Assembly: GCF_035590735.1 (NCBI RefSeq)
Contig: NZ_CP141595.1
Location: 1,583,001 to 1,647,000 of the forward strand
Direction of reading: 5' to 3'
DNA from: Rossellomorea aquimaris
GTDB taxonomy: Bacteria > Bacillota > Bacilli > Bacillales > Bacillaceae_B
Length of the DNA: 64,000 nucleotides
Shown here one piece after another: positions 20,624-30,025 of this stretch (its first letter is position 1; each line of letters opens with the position of its first letter). Position numbers and translations under genes: made by a program. Under the pieces are notes generated by a model. It had not been told where the DNA came from and ran no database searches. It saw only the letters and a list, made by a program, of their open reading frames with translations.

Positions 20624-21295
20624 TTGGAAATCGAACGCATTAATGAAAATACGGTCAAGTTCTATATATCTTACGGAGATATAGAAGATCGCGGCTTTGA
20701 CCGCGAGGAGATCTGGTATAATCGTGAAAGAAGTGAAGAACTCTTCTGGGAAATGATGGATGAAGTTCATCAAGAAGAAGATTTCGGAATTGAAGGACCG
20801 CTATGGATTCAAGTTCAAGCGTTAGATAAAGGGCTTGAAGTACTGGTTACAAGAGCTCAGGTTTCAAAGGATGGTCAGCGATTTGAGTTGCCTATTCCAG
20901 AGGATAAACTTAAGGAACTTCCTGTAGATGAGCGGATAGAGGAGCTTCTGGATCAGCATTTCCAAATCAAGCAGGATCAAGATGGAGAAGCAGAAGTGGC
21001 ACTGGATTTCACTTTGAAGTTCAATGATTTCGAAGATGCAATTTCTTTATCCCATCGGATGAAAGACATGCCTTTAGATCATTTGGAAACAAAGCTGCTT
21101 GCATTTGAAAATAAATATTTTATTTACGTTAAATTTTCAGAAGAGCACTTCTCGGAAGAAGATATCGACAATATGTTAAGTATATTACTTGAATATGCGG
21201 ATGAGTCACGAATGACCGTTCATCGCCTAGAAGAGTATGGAAAAGTAGTCATTAATGGACATGTATTTGGGACATTAAGTGAACACTTTTCTTAA
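20624..21295 (+). CDS. mecA: MecA, ClpC adaptor protein
   Basis: MecA delivers ComK and other clients to ClpCP and activates ClpC assembly. It is 223 residues, starting at TTG with GGGAGAGG upstream. The N-terminal substrate-binding part begins MEIERINENTVKFYISYGDIEDRGFDREE, characteristic of the family. The C-terminal ClpC-binding domain (FEDAISLSHRMK ... YIYVKFSEEHFSEEDIDNMLSILLEYADES) is complete. It lies downstream of spx, as in B. subtilis. Confidence 0.95.
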   Translation: MEIERINENTVKFYISYGDIEDRGFDREEIWYNRERSEELFWEMMDEVHQEEDFGIEGPLWIQVQALDKGLEVLVTRAQVSKDGQRFELPIPEDKLKELPVDERIEELLDQHFQIKQDQDGEAEVALDFTLKFNDFEDAISLSHRMKDMPLDHLETKLLAFENKYFIYVKFSEEHFSEEDIDNMLSILLEYADESRMTVHRLEEYGKVVINGHVFGTLSEHFS

Positions 21296-21371
21296 GGATC
21301 ATACCGGTTTCATTTAGAAATCGGTATTTTTTTTATTTAGCATCATTAAGCCAGTGAAAGGTGTTAGAGGT

Positions 21372-22877
21372 ATGAAAAATACAGTGAGAGTCCTCTTATT
21401 TATTGCTGTTCTCGTGTTAAGTTATATTTTTTATTTTGATCAGTACCTTTCAGGTATGGTCAAATATATTAGTCTGGTTTTTACTTTCTCTGTCATTGTG
21501 ATAGGATTTCTTATCTTCTTTGAGAATCGTCATCCGACTCAAACATTAACATGGTTAGTTGTTTTAGGTGCTTTCCCATTCCTTGGATTTATCTTCTATT
21601 TATTGTTTGGCCGAAACTACCGGAAAGAGAAAATGTATAAGAAGAAGTACATATTGGACAAGGAAACCTATAATAAATTTGAGCCTGGCCCTAAGGAAAT
21701 GAATGCTGAAATGTTTGGCTTGTTTCAGGAAAAGCACTTTCAGCTTGCTCAGCGAATAGGAAACAGTGCCATTTCTTTTTCCAGTGAAACGAAGCTTTTA
21801 ACCAATGGTAAGGAGACATTTGGAGAAATCCTGAGATGGTTAAAAACTGCCAAGCATCACATTCATATGGAATATTATATTGTCCGTCATGATGATATTG
21901 GAAATCAGATTAAAGATATCCTTATTGAACGAGCCAATAATGGTGTGAAAATCCGCTTTCTTTATGACGCGGTTGGGGCATGGCAATTATCAAAGGATTA
22001 TATTGCTGAATTAAAAGATGCAGGGATTGAAGTGGTTCCGTTTGGTCCCGTCAAAATTCCTGTTCTCAATAATAAGTTTAACTTTCGAAATCATCGCAAG
22101 ATCATCGTCATTGATGGAAGTATTGGATTTGTTGGGGGACTTAATATCGGAGATGAGTACTTAGGTAAAAATCCACATTTTGGTTTCTGGAGGGATACCC
22201 ACTTGTTTGTAAGGGGTGAAGCGGTTCGTACGTTGCAGCTCATCTTTCTTCAAGATTGGTACTATATGACGAATGACGATTTCTTGACTCCAGGGTATTT
22301 AAGCCCCGATCCATTGGAAAATGCAAACGATGGTGGAGTTCAAATGATTGCAGGAGGACCTGATAATGAGTTGAGCGTTTTGAAGAATATCTTCTTCTCG
22401 ATGATCACTTCTGCAAGGAAAAGCGTATGGGTTGCATCACCATATTTCATACCGGATGAAGATATTTTCTCAGCACTTAAAATTGCTGCTTTAAGTGGTG
22501 TGGATGTAAGGCTATTGGTTCCCCATAAGCCTGATAAACGAATTGTATTTCACGCTTCACGATCTTATTTTCCAGATCTTCTCGAAGCAGGAGCCCGAAT
22601 TTTTGAATATCAAAAGGGCTTTATGCATAGTAAGATTGTCATTGTCGATGAAGAAATGGCATCAATCGGGACATCAAATATGGATATGAGAAGTTTTCAT
22701 TTAAACTTTGAAGTCAATGCATTTCTATATAAAACAGAAAGTACCGAGTCTCTTGTGAAAGAATATTTACATGACTTAGAGGATGCAGAAGAACTGCAGT
22801 TGGAAGAGTTTCAAAAGAGACATCTTGGCTATCGGTTATTGGAATCCACTTCACGCTTAATGTCACCTCTATTATAA
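21372..22877 (+). CDS. cls: Cardiolipin synthase (phospholipase D family)
   Basis: The start is placed at ATG 21372 (AAAGG upstream); a GTG at 21354 is possible. It has two N-terminal membrane helices (about residues 5-20 and 30-50), then two PLD domains. HKD motifs are seen as HRKIIVIDGSIGFVGG and HSKIVIVDEEMASIGTSN. Cls condenses two phosphatidylglycerols into cardiolipin at the membrane. The ~500-residue length fits. It sits between mecA and coiA and has its own terminator. Confidence 0.93.
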   Translation: MKNTVRVLLFIAVLVLSYIFYFDQYLSGMVKYISLVFTFSVIVIGFLIFFENRHPTQTLTWLVVLGAFPFLGFIFYLLFGRNYRKEKMYKKKYILDKETYNKFEPGPKEMNAEMFGLFQEKHFQLAQRIGNSAISFSSETKLLTNGKETFGEILRWLKTAKHHIHMEYYIVRHDDIGNQIKDILIERANNGVKIRFLYDAVGAWQLSKDYIAELKDAGIEVVPFGPVKIPVLNNKFNFRNHRKIIVIDGSIGFVGGLNIGDEYLGKNPHFGFWRDTHLFVRGEAVRTLQLIFLQDWYYMTNDDFLTPGYLSPDPLENANDGGVQMIAGGPDNELSVLKNIFFSMITSARKSVWVASPYFIPDEDIFSALKIAALSGVDVRLLVPHKPDKRIVFHASRSYFPDLLEAGARIFEYQKGFMHSKIVIVDEEMASIGTSNMDMRSFHLNFEVNAFLYKTESTESLVKEYLHDLEDAEELQLEEFQKRHLGYRLLESTSRLMSPLL

Positions 22878-22883
22878 GATGAA

Positions 22884-22919
22884 GCCTTCAAGTGATTTTT
22901 TGCTTGAAGGTTTTTTTTG
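22884..22919 (+). terminator. Terminator after cls
   Basis: CCTTCAAG / CTTGAAGG hairpin followed by eight T. Confidence 0.88.
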
Positions 22920-22966
22920 AAGGATTTTCACGATTTTTGGCGAATGATTATTGAAGGAGGTGTTCT

Positions 22967-24160
22967 ATGTTAACAGCTTTATTAGGAGAGAAAGTGTTTT
23001 CAACCATCCATTACACAAGAGAGGAATTAAAGAATCTGCGAAGTAAGCGTCTTATATTTCTCTGTCCTCATTGTTCTTCCGAATTGAACCTTCGCATCGG
23101 AAACCAAAACGTTCCACATTTTGCTCATCATTCACAGTCCCATTGTGAGATCGGAAAGCAGCATGAGTCACCTCGACATCTGCTTAGTAAGCAACTGTTA
23201 TATGAAAGGTTGAGAGAGGATTATACGGAGGTGAAGGTTGAATATTATGTAAAAGAGCTTCAGCAAATCGCTGATATTTATGTGAAAACGGAATCGAAAA
23301 AAATTGCCATTGAGATTCAATGTTCTTCCATTCCCATTCCTGACATCCTTACTAGAACTGGAGGATATCATAGTCAAAACATCACTCCGTTTTGGATGCT
23401 TACCCAACCGGTGACTGTAAAGCAAAAGGGCTTGCTGCATTTGCCGTCGTTTCAGCAAGCATTTATCCGGTATTCACCCCATTTTCACCATTTTCTTCTC
23501 CATTTTTCTCCTGAAAATCGCAGCTTTACATTATTTACCCATCTCATACCTGTTTCAGTCTCAGCTTTTATTAGTGCAGCACCTGTCAGAATCCCTATTG
23601 AGCAATTCACTCTTCCTTTCTACATCCCACATTCTACAGCCAATCACCCATATCTATTAAAATACTGGAATCAATACCGAATGAAGTGGATCTATAACAA
23701 ACTTCATTACAGTAAAGCAAAAAGCGATTTATTTTTACGAGAAGTGTATAGAGAAGGGGATACTTTTTTATATTTACCTCTATTCGTTGGAATGCCCGTA
23801 TTCCCTCATGGAATCCATTTTAAGAATCATGCGATTGAGTGGCAATACTATATATGGAAGGATTGTATGAAGAAGGATCGGTATATTTCAGAGGAAAAAG
23901 TATTTGAGGTGATAAAAAGAAGGATGGATAGAGGATATTTAGAATTCCGTCCGCTTCCTTTTGTAGGGGGGGAAGAACTACTAAAGGAAATAGTAAAGAG
24001 TTATTTGGCTCTCTTGGAGGATATGCAGGTGGTCAGAAGGATAGAGGATGGGCAATATCAGCTCTCTCAGCCGTGGAATTGTCCAGACAACTTTCCGGGT
24101 TTCGAACAGCATCAGCATGATTTTTTTCCTATATGGAAGCATATATTAAAAAAGGTGTAA
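22967..24160 (+). CDS. coiA: CoiA, competence-induced DNA-processing protein
   Basis: A 397-residue soluble protein behind GGAGGTG. The N-terminus has a zinc-finger-like CPHCSSEL with HFAHH downstream, then a nuclease-like core with IADIYVK and IAIEIQCSS (D..ExQ, like PD-(D/E)xK enzymes). CoiA acts with RecA/DprA on incoming DNA during transformation. Position between mecA/cls and pepF is as in B. subtilis. With med, comZ and mecA this makes four competence-linked genes in the window. Confidence 0.9.
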   Translation: MLTALLGEKVFSTIHYTREELKNLRSKRLIFLCPHCSSELNLRIGNQNVPHFAHHSQSHCEIGKQHESPRHLLSKQLLYERLREDYTEVKVEYYVKELQQIADIYVKTESKKIAIEIQCSSIPIPDILTRTGGYHSQNITPFWMLTQPVTVKQKGLLHLPSFQQAFIRYSPHFHHFLLHFSPENRSFTLFTHLIPVSVSAFISAAPVRIPIEQFTLPFYIPHSTANHPYLLKYWNQYRMKWIYNKLHYSKAKSDLFLREVYREGDTFLYLPLFVGMPVFPHGIHFKNHAIEWQYYIWKDCMKKDRYISEEKVFEVIKRRMDRGYLEFRPLPFVGGEELLKEIVKSYLALLEDMQVVRRIEDGQYQLSQPWNCPDNFPGFEQHQHDFFPIWKHILKKV

Positions 24161-24248
24161 TAAAGATTGTTTTGTTGCAGGAAAATCTTAGATAAGAGAG
24201 AATGTAACTATAAGGAATTTTCTGTGGATTTCAGAATGGAGGATGTAT

Positions 24249-26072
24249 ATGTCAAAAGATACAGCTACGAAAAGTCTGCCTGGCAGGAAAGAGGTAGAGG
24301 AGAAGTTAACGTGGAGATTGGAAGATATTTTTGAAAGTGATGAAGCATGGGAAAAAGAATACAAAGCAATTAAAGAGTTAACGGGTAAAGCAGATGAGTT
24401 TAAAGGAACTTTAGGTGAGAGTGCAGATCAGCTTTATAAAGCATTTTCCTTCCAAGATGAAATTATGGAACGTATGGGTAGGGTTTATACATATTCTCAT
24501 ATGCGCTATGACCAGGACACGACCAATTCATACTATCAAGGACTCGATGACCGTGCCAAGAGTCTTTATACACAGTTAGGGAGTAAATTTGCCTACTTAG
24601 TACCTGAAGTGCTTTCGATTGAGGAAAGTAAGCTTCAAGGATTTCTTGACGAAAAAGTAGAACTGAAGAAATACAAGCATGCCTTAGAAGAAATTAATCT
24701 CCAGCGTCCACATGTTCTTTCAGCGGAGGAAGAAGCATTACTTGCTCAAGCTTCCGAAGTGTTCAGTGCGGCGGGTAACACGTTTGGTATGCTGAACAAT
24801 GCAGACTTGGAGTTTCCGAGCATTAAAGATGAAAACGGTGAAGAAGTAGACATCACACATGGCCGTTTCATTCGTTTCCTGGAGAGCAGTGATCGACGCG
24901 TACGGGAAGACGCGTTTAAAAAGGTGTATGAAACATACGGCAAATTTGAGAATACGTTTGCCTCTACATTAAGTGGCGCAGTAAAGAAAGATAATTTCGT
25001 CGCAAACGTAAGACATTATGATTCAGCAAGACATGCGGCATTATCTAATAACAATATTCCTGAACAGGTGTATGATAACCTGGTTGACACGGTCAATAAG
25101 AACCTTCATTTGCTGCAACGCTATGTAAAGCTTCGTAAGAAAGTATTAGGCTTGGATGAAGTTCATATGTATGACTTATACACACCGTTAGTGAAGGAAG
25201 TCAAGATGGACATCAGCTATGATGAAGCACAGAACATGATCCTGGATGGCTTAAAGCCTTTAGGAGAAGAATATGCCAATGTCCTGAAAGAAGGCTTTGA
25301 TAACCGTTGGGTGGATGTTGTCGAGAACAAAGGAAAAAGAAGTGGTGCATACTCATCAGGAGCATACGGCACCAACCCTTATATCCTCATGAACTGGCAG
25401 GATAATGTGAACAATCTATTTACACTGGCTCATGAGTTCGGACATAGTGTTCACAGCTATTATACGCGCAGTGCTCAGCCGTACACGTACGGCCATTACT
25501 CCATCTTTGTTGCCGAGGTGGCTTCTACGTGTAACGAAGCTTTATTGAATGATTATCTATTAAACACAATTGATGACGAGAAAAAACGTCTGTACCTATT
25601 GAATCATTACCTGGAAGGATTCAGAGGAACCGTTTTCCGTCAAACCATGTTTGCAGAGTTTGAACACCTCATTCATAAGAAAGCCCAAGAAGGGGAAGCT
25701 CTTACTTCTGAATTCTTAACAAAAGAATATTATGAATTGAATAAGAAATATTTCGGAGAAGACATCTCGATTGATGAAGAGATAGGATTGGAATGGGCTA
25801 GAATTCCTCACTTCTACTACAATTACTATGTTTATCAATATGCAACCGGCTTCTCGGCTGCGACCGCTCTCAGTCAGCAAATCCTTGAAGAAGGAGAGCC
25901 GGCCGTAGAACGCTACATTGATTTCCTGAAAGCGGGCAGCTCTGATTATCCGATTGAGGTATTGAAAAAAGCAGGAGTGGATATGACAACCTCCAAGCCG
26001 GTAGAAGACGCATGCAAAGTCTTTGAAGAAAAGTTGAATGAAATGGAAGAACTGCTTGAAAAGTTACAGTAA
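24249..26072 (+). CDS. pepF: Oligoendopeptidase F (M3 family)
   Basis: ATG 24249 is preferred (GGAGG six bases upstream); ATG 24243 is too close. The protein is 607 residues with no signal peptide, so cytosolic. The zinc motif is HEFGHSVH in the second half, followed by the downstream Glu in VAEVASTCNE, as in M3 peptidases. It cleaves short peptides and could process peptides brought in by Opp. In B. subtilis it is yjbG/pepF, next to coiA. Confidence 0.95.
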   Translation: MSKDTATKSLPGRKEVEEKLTWRLEDIFESDEAWEKEYKAIKELTGKADEFKGTLGESADQLYKAFSFQDEIMERMGRVYTYSHMRYDQDTTNSYYQGLDDRAKSLYTQLGSKFAYLVPEVLSIEESKLQGFLDEKVELKKYKHALEEINLQRPHVLSAEEEALLAQASEVFSAAGNTFGMLNNADLEFPSIKDENGEEVDITHGRFIRFLESSDRRVREDAFKKVYETYGKFENTFASTLSGAVKKDNFVANVRHYDSARHAALSNNNIPEQVYDNLVDTVNKNLHLLQRYVKLRKKVLGLDEVHMYDLYTPLVKEVKMDISYDEAQNMILDGLKPLGEEYANVLKEGFDNRWVDVVENKGKRSGAYSSGAYGTNPYILMNWQDNVNNLFTLAHEFGHSVHSYYTRSAQPYTYGHYSIFVAEVASTCNEALLNDYLLNTIDDEKKRLYLLNHYLEGFRGTVFRQTMFAEFEHLIHKKAQEGEALTSEFLTKEYYELNKKYFGEDISIDEEIGLEWARIPHFYYNYYVYQYATGFSAATALSQQILEEGEPAVERYIDFLKAGSSDYPIEVLKKAGVDMTTSKPVEDACKVFEEKLNEMEELLEKLQ

Positions 26073-26087
26073 ATAGAGATCAAAATA

Positions 26088-26131
26088 AACTCCCCTTAGA
26101 AAGGAAAATATTCTAAGGGGAGTTTTATTTT
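26088..26131 (+). terminator. Terminator after pepF
   Basis: AAACTCCCCTTAGAA / TTCTAAGGGGAGTTT hairpin with a T-rich end. Confidence 0.9.
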
Positions 26132-26161
26132 GGGGGAAGTTTCGAAAGAAAGGTCCGTCCC

Positions 26162-26350
26162 TCATTTCATTGATTTGAATCCTTTGAAGCGGTTGCGATT
26201 TCCAAGGGAGTGGAAGAAGAGCAGGAGTGAGAGAAAGAGGATCGGGGATGTTATATAGATCGGAACAAGTCGCATGAGTCCGAGGATGTTTATGAAGAAG
26301 CTGATCAGGATTAACAGCAGGAGGATTCCGTATTTTATTTTTAGTGCCAT
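26162..26350 (-). CDS. Small membrane protein at the yizD position
   Basis: 62 residues, two hydrophobic segments (about residues 5-25 and 28-50) and a basic tail. GGAGGG lies eight bases before the ATG on the minus strand. It occupies the place of B. subtilis yizD between pepF and yjbH. Homology cannot be judged from so hydrophobic a sequence. No function is known. Confidence 0.55.
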   Translation of the reverse strand: MALKIKYGILLLLILISFFINILGLMRLVPIYITSPILFLSLLLFFHSLGNRNRFKGFKSMK

Positions 26351-26634
26351 ATCATTTCCCTCCGGTGATAAGTTGTCTTATACACATGTATATGAAGGAA
26401 GAGAGGGGAACATGAATGGTTTTTGACAATATTGTGAAATACCATACAAACAACTTGCCAATACAAGTGGATGCGTGATATATTATCAGTGTGAAGTTGA
26501 TCACAAGCAAACATATACCCCTTTGTTTGACCGTGAAAAATTTCTCCCATCCCCTTTGTTCGTATTGAAAAACCGATGTTGGAAACAACATCGGTTTTTC
26601 TTGTTTATAGGCTTATTTTAATATATTGAAATAA
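26351..26634. other. Intergenic region with yjbH terminator
   Basis: No convincing gene; short minus-strand frames lack ribosome sites. It ends with a hairpin at 26566-26603. Confidence 0.5.
26566..26603. terminator. Bidirectional terminator downstream of yjbH
   Basis: AAAAACCGATGTT / AACATCGGTTTTT perfect hairpin with A and T flanks. Confidence 0.88.
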
Positions 26635-27501
26635 TTAATCGCTTATATATTTCCAGAAAGTTCCGTGCTTTGCAGGGATCCTCTTTACTTTTTGCTGAAG
26701 TGTCCATTTCTTCATTTGCTTTTCTACTTCTTCAATGGATAAATCATAGACAACGGCTATTTCCTTGGATGCCACTACACGATAGTATTTCATGAATACT
26801 TCCAGTGGAGGCAATGGTTGCTTATCAGGTTTCTCCCCAAGCATTTCTTCAATAATATGAACATATACCTCGTAGGAATACAATCCCGTGATCTTTAAGC
26901 CTTCATCTTCAATATTTTCATTAAAGAAAACCAATGTAGGAATTTCTTCCACTTCCATCTCAGATGTGATCTTTACATCACACTGAAAGGCTTTGGACGC
27001 GGATGATGAATTGATATCGCTCATAAATTCGCTCAAATCAAGCTTGGCGGCTTGAGCACACTCCTTGAGTACCTCGATATTGGAAATGTCCTGTTTCTGT
27101 AAGAATAATCTTTCCTGTAAAAATCTTAGAAACCGGATACCCGAATGCTTTCCTTGAAGCTCTGCAGCTTTAATGGCGAAAGAAGCAAGATAAGGTGAAT
27201 CAATTGGATTATCTATCCATAAGCTTCCGTCGCATGACATTCCTGAACGGCTGGCTGTTTTATCCCATTGCTGGGCTAAATCTTCCTGCTTACGTCTGGT
27301 CGCTATGTTTAAAGATGCAAGCTGGCCGCTCAAAATGTAACGAATACGAAAGTATTGTCCGTATTCAATATGCAATTTCTTTAAGATTGGTTCAAGCGCC
27401 CAGCATTCCGGGCAGAGAGGGTCAACAAACATATATATTTCCAGAGGTTTCTTATCATGTCCACACCCTTTAAGGTGATGCCAGCTATTTGTTCTAGTCA
27501 A
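26635..27501 (-). CDS. yjbH: YjbH (SpxH), ClpXP adaptor for Spx
   Basis: A TTG start (AAAGGG upstream) overlapping the yjbI stop by eight bases, so translationally coupled. It is 288 residues with a DsbA/thioredoxin-like fold and CxxC as CPEC (Cys30, Cys33), here in VDPLCPECWALEP, plus a His/Cys-rich N-terminus (HHLKGCGHD) that could bind zinc. YjbH brings Spx to ClpXP and aggregates under stress, raising Spx. spx itself lies 6 kb away in this window. Confidence 0.93.
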   Translation of the reverse strand: MTRTNSWHHLKGCGHDKKPLEIYMFVDPLCPECWALEPILKKLHIEYGQYFRIRYILSGQLASLNIATRRKQEDLAQQWDKTASRSGMSCDGSLWIDNPIDSPYLASFAIKAAELQGKHSGIRFLRFLQERLFLQKQDISNIEVLKECAQAAKLDLSEFMSDINSSSASKAFQCDVKITSEMEVEEIPTLVFFNENIEDEGLKITGLYSYEVYVHIIEEMLGEKPDKQPLPPLEVFMKYYRVVASKEIAVVYDLSIEEVEKQMKKWTLQQKVKRIPAKHGTFWKYISD

Positions 27502-27895
27502 TGCTATTACCCTTTGGTGTTTCTGTATTCACCATATGATGAGCGGTTAATACGAGTCTGTGAAAAAAGTCATCTCTTACTGGACCCTCTAGATTGACTT
27601 CATCCATTGCCTCATGCATACAGCTTAACCAAGCCTTTGCCCGTACCTCCGTGATGGTAAATGGCAGATGCCTTGCGCGCAGCATGGGATGACCATGCTC
27701 CTCTGTGTAAAGCGAAGGACCACCTAAATATTGAGTTAGAAATTGTTTTTGTTTGCGAGCTGTCTCGGTTAAATCATCAGGGAATATTGGTGCTAACTCG
27801 GGATGATTCGCTACTTTATTATAAAAAGCTTCAACGAGCATGGAGAGTTTCTTTTCGCCGATAAGATTATAAGGCATTTGTGGTTTCTCGACCAT
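27494..27895 (-). CDS. yjbI: YjbI, group II truncated haemoglobin
   Basis: 133 residues, the usual trHbO length, with AAGGAG before the ATG. The heme-binding proximal His is in RARHLPF (about residue 75) and the distal region is in FYNKV..., with the conserved Trp in AKAWLSCMHEA. It may bind oxygen, NO or peroxide. In B. subtilis it is co-transcribed with yjbH, and the overlap here implies the same. Confidence 0.93.
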   Translation of the reverse strand: MVEKPQMPYNLIGEKKLSMLVEAFYNKVANHPELAPIFPDDLTETARKQKQFLTQYLGGPSLYTEEHGHPMLRARHLPFTITEVRAKAWLSCMHEAMDEVNLEGPVRDDFFHRLVLTAHHMVNTETPKGNSID

Positions 27896-28063
27896 AAGAA
27901 TGACTCCTTTTTACTTAGATTGTATGTTTATTCTAGCAAGCATTTATTTATATCTCAAACAAATAGCCTTACATCAGCTTATTATTCCTAAATTAGTGTA
28001 GCCTTTTTTGCTCAATCTATCCGGTTTTATATGTTTGATATTTAACAAAAAGCGAGTAGTAAA

Positions 28064-28090
28064 GGAGTCGAGTGCCTTCCGCTCCAATCA
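28064..28090 (+). repeat. Repeat A remnant (3' end only)
   Basis: GGAGTCGAGTGCCTTCCGCT followed by CCAATCAA matches the distal end of the A copy at 3880-3990 with one or two changes; the rest of the element is missing. Confidence 0.65.
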
Positions 28091-28171
28091 AGTTTCTTAG
28101 GTTCGGTTTACTTTAACAAGGTACTTATAAATTAAATAATCTATTAGAAACAATCCATTATAAAAGACCCA

Positions 28172-28214
28172 AATAAAAGCAGGCTGACCAGGAAGTAGAG
28201 GGTCAGCCTGCTTG
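28172..28214 (-). terminator. Terminator after cwlQ
   Basis: Minus strand: CAGGCTGACC / GGTCAGCCTG arms followed by TTTTATTT. Confidence 0.85.
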
Positions 28215-28219
28215 AGGGG

Positions 28220-28861
28220 TCATGTAAAATAGCGGTCGGTCACTTTTTTTACATATGCAGTGGTTTCTTTAAACGGTGGAATGCCGTTGTATTTATCAAC
28301 ATTTCCGGGACCTGCGTTATAGGCTGCCAGAGCCAGTTTGACGTCCCCATTGTACTTATCGAGCATCTGCTTTAAGTATTTCGTTCCGGCGAATACGTTT
28401 TCTTCCGGATCAAAGATGTTGTTTACGCCAAGCCCCCTTGCTGTACTGGGCATGAGCTGCATTAACCCGGATGCACCTGCATGACTGACTGCATTAGGAT
28501 TGAAGTTGGACTCCTGTTTAATGACCGCTTGAATCAGTTTCATCGGGATACCATAGTGATCCGCCGCTCGGGAAATGATTTCATCAATCTCCTGAGGAGC
28601 ATTCCGGTTCGGTTTGCTCAAAGCGGAAAGTCCAGGAGGTGGTGGTGAAACAGAGAAAACTGTATTGGTTTCCAATGCCTCTTTAACGGTCCCTAATGTT
28701 TGGTTCATATTTAAATGGTTCAGGTTAGTATGAAGTGCCTGATTTAATAGTTGTTGAAAGAGATCACTGGACCCGCCGGTGTTTTGCTGAACAGAAGATA
28801 CTGAACCCAAGCTGTTTAGAGCTTGCAACTCCATCATCGTTCTCAATTGCTGAACATTCAT
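28220..28861 (-). CDS. cwlQ: CwlQ (YjbJ), lytic transglycosylase
   Basis: 213 residues with GAGGAG before the ATG. A low-complexity N-terminal half of about 100 residues (Asn/Gln/Leu rich) is followed by an SLT domain: catalytic Glu in [12 protein letters not shown], then [23 protein letters not shown] and AYNAGPGNV. In B. subtilis CwlQ cleaves peptidoglycan as both muramidase and transglycosylase. No clear signal peptide is seen. The single-gene unit ends at its own terminator. Confidence 0.9.
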   Translation of the reverse strand: MNVQQLRTMMELQALNSLGSVSSVQQNTGGSSDLFQQLLNQALHTNLNHLNMNQTLGTVKEALETNTVFSVSPPPPGLSALSKPNRNAPQEIDEIISRAADHYGIPMKLIQAVIKQESNFNPNAVSHAGASGLMQLMPSTARGLGVNNIFDPEENVFAGTKYLKQMLDKYNGDVKLALAAYNAGPGNVDKYNGIPPFKETTAYVKKVTDRYFT

Positions 28862-28914
28862 GAGTATAACTCCTCTTCTGGAAGACTTTTATTCATATAC
28901 TATATCGGTAATCG

Positions 28915-29496
28915 TCAATCCTTTTTTAACTTTTCCAGGTAAAAACGTTTGATTTTATTATCCGTTTCCCGAAGTGGAATGTTTAGTTCCTCCAGTAAGT
29001 TCAGAAAGATAGCTTCACCTGATTTACGTTCTTTCACTTCATATTCCAGCTCATAGTCTTCCTTTTGTATATATGAACTCTTATCGAAGACCAGGAGCCC
29101 GTCTTTATAGTCGGTTTCAGCCCGGCTTGTCGTCAGCGTTCCGAAATATTGAAGGGACCCAGTGGGAATTTGAAGGGAATTCAGAACATCTTTCACTTCT
29201 CCTTCAGGGAATGCCCCTCGATGTAAAAGCGATTCAGACTCTTCCTTTGTTAGCCTTTGATTTGTTTCTAGTAGATCCTCTTCTAAAGGGGTTTTTAAGG
29301 TAAGCGTAAAAGTCCCTTTCTTCTCCCGGATTCTTAAGGCAGATTGTTTACCTTTTAATTGATAGTCCGGCGTATCAAAATAGTGGTTGTCTTGAGATGA
29401 GAAATCCTCATCTTTTATATGAAAATGTGAGGTTAATCTCGTGAATTCATCTTGTGTTACTAGATTCTTGAATTCTATTTCAATCTCCTGTGCCAT
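28915..29496 (-). CDS. yjbK: YjbK, CYTH-domain triphosphate tunnel enzyme
   Basis: The start is taken at ATG 29496 (AGGAAAGGA upstream), giving the usual N-terminus MAQEIEIEFKN; the longer frame from 29556 adds an unlikely extension. It is 193 residues with the CYTH signature ExExK as EIEIEFK and later charged strands (ALRIREKKGTFTLTLKTP, DYELEYEVKE) lining the tunnel. CYTH proteins hydrolyse triphosphates or make cyclic nucleotides; YjbK probably cleaves a triphosphate. It is divergent from yjbL. Confidence 0.87.
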   Translation of the reverse strand: MAQEIEIEFKNLVTQDEFTRLTSHFHIKDEDFSSQDNHYFDTPDYQLKGKQSALRIREKKGTFTLTLKTPLEEDLLETNQRLTKEESESLLHRGAFPEGEVKDVLNSLQIPTGSLQYFGTLTTSRAETDYKDGLLVFDKSSYIQKEDYELEYEVKERKSGEAIFLNLLEELNIPLRETDNKIKRFYLEKLKKD

Positions 29497-29624
29497 AACA
29501 AGCATCCTTTCCTTGCATACTTCTTCTATTATCTCTTTAATAAAAGAGAACTTCAATGTTTAGATGAAATGGTTGTCTTATGTTAAAATGATACTGATTG
29601 TTTAATGGAAGGATGAAGAAATGT

Positions 29625-29999
29625 ATGAGGAAAATAGTTCAATTTAAACAAACAACATATGAAAACGGTACATTATACTTACATACCGACCAGGCAGATC
29701 TCCTGCAAGGGACAACTGCAGCTGGTCAAATTATTGCAGACTCTGATCGTTATGCTTTCGTATACTTAGCAGAAAACGAAGAGGAATATGTGTACTTATA
29801 CCTTGAAGAGTCGATCTGGGATGAATTGAAAAAAGCACTTCAAGAAAAGAGTGCAGTCATTGCAAAAAGCGATGATTATTCTTTGGAGTTGGATCAATTC
29901 ACTGAAGAGCTCGACTATCTTGTAACCAATATAGAAGGAAATGGGAACTACGGTGACGAAATGGTTAAAAAGGTAGAGAGCGTATTTCTTGATAAGTAG
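29625..29999 (+). CDS. yjbL: YjbL, UPF0738 family protein
   Basis: ATG 29625 is chosen (GGAAGGA about eleven bases ahead); in-frame starts upstream overlap that site. It encodes 124 residues, acidic, beta-rich (TTYENGTLYLHTD, YAFVYLAENEEEYVYLYL), with no membrane segment. The sequence and place before yjbM match YjbL/UPF0738, which has no assigned function. It is followed 26 bases later by yjbM. Confidence 0.78.
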   Translation: MRKIVQFKQTTYENGTLYLHTDQADLLQGTTAAGQIIADSDRYAFVYLAENEEEYVYLYLEESIWDELKKALQEKSAVIAKSDDYSLELDQFTEELDYLVTNIEGNGNYGDEMVKKVESVFLDK

Positions 30000-30025
30000 T
30001 CACGTGACGTAAAGAGGTGAGGAGA

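Larger units (their letters stand above)
27896..28219. other. Intergenic stretch holding repeat remnant and cwlQ terminator
   Basis: No gene. It contains an orphan 3' end of repeat A (28064-28090) and the minus-strand terminator described separately. Confidence 0.6.

Noticed and set aside
26341..26591. Two overlapping minus-strand frames (69 and 79 codons)
   Set aside because: No ribosome site, irregular composition, and one overlaps the start region of the better-supported 62-residue gene.
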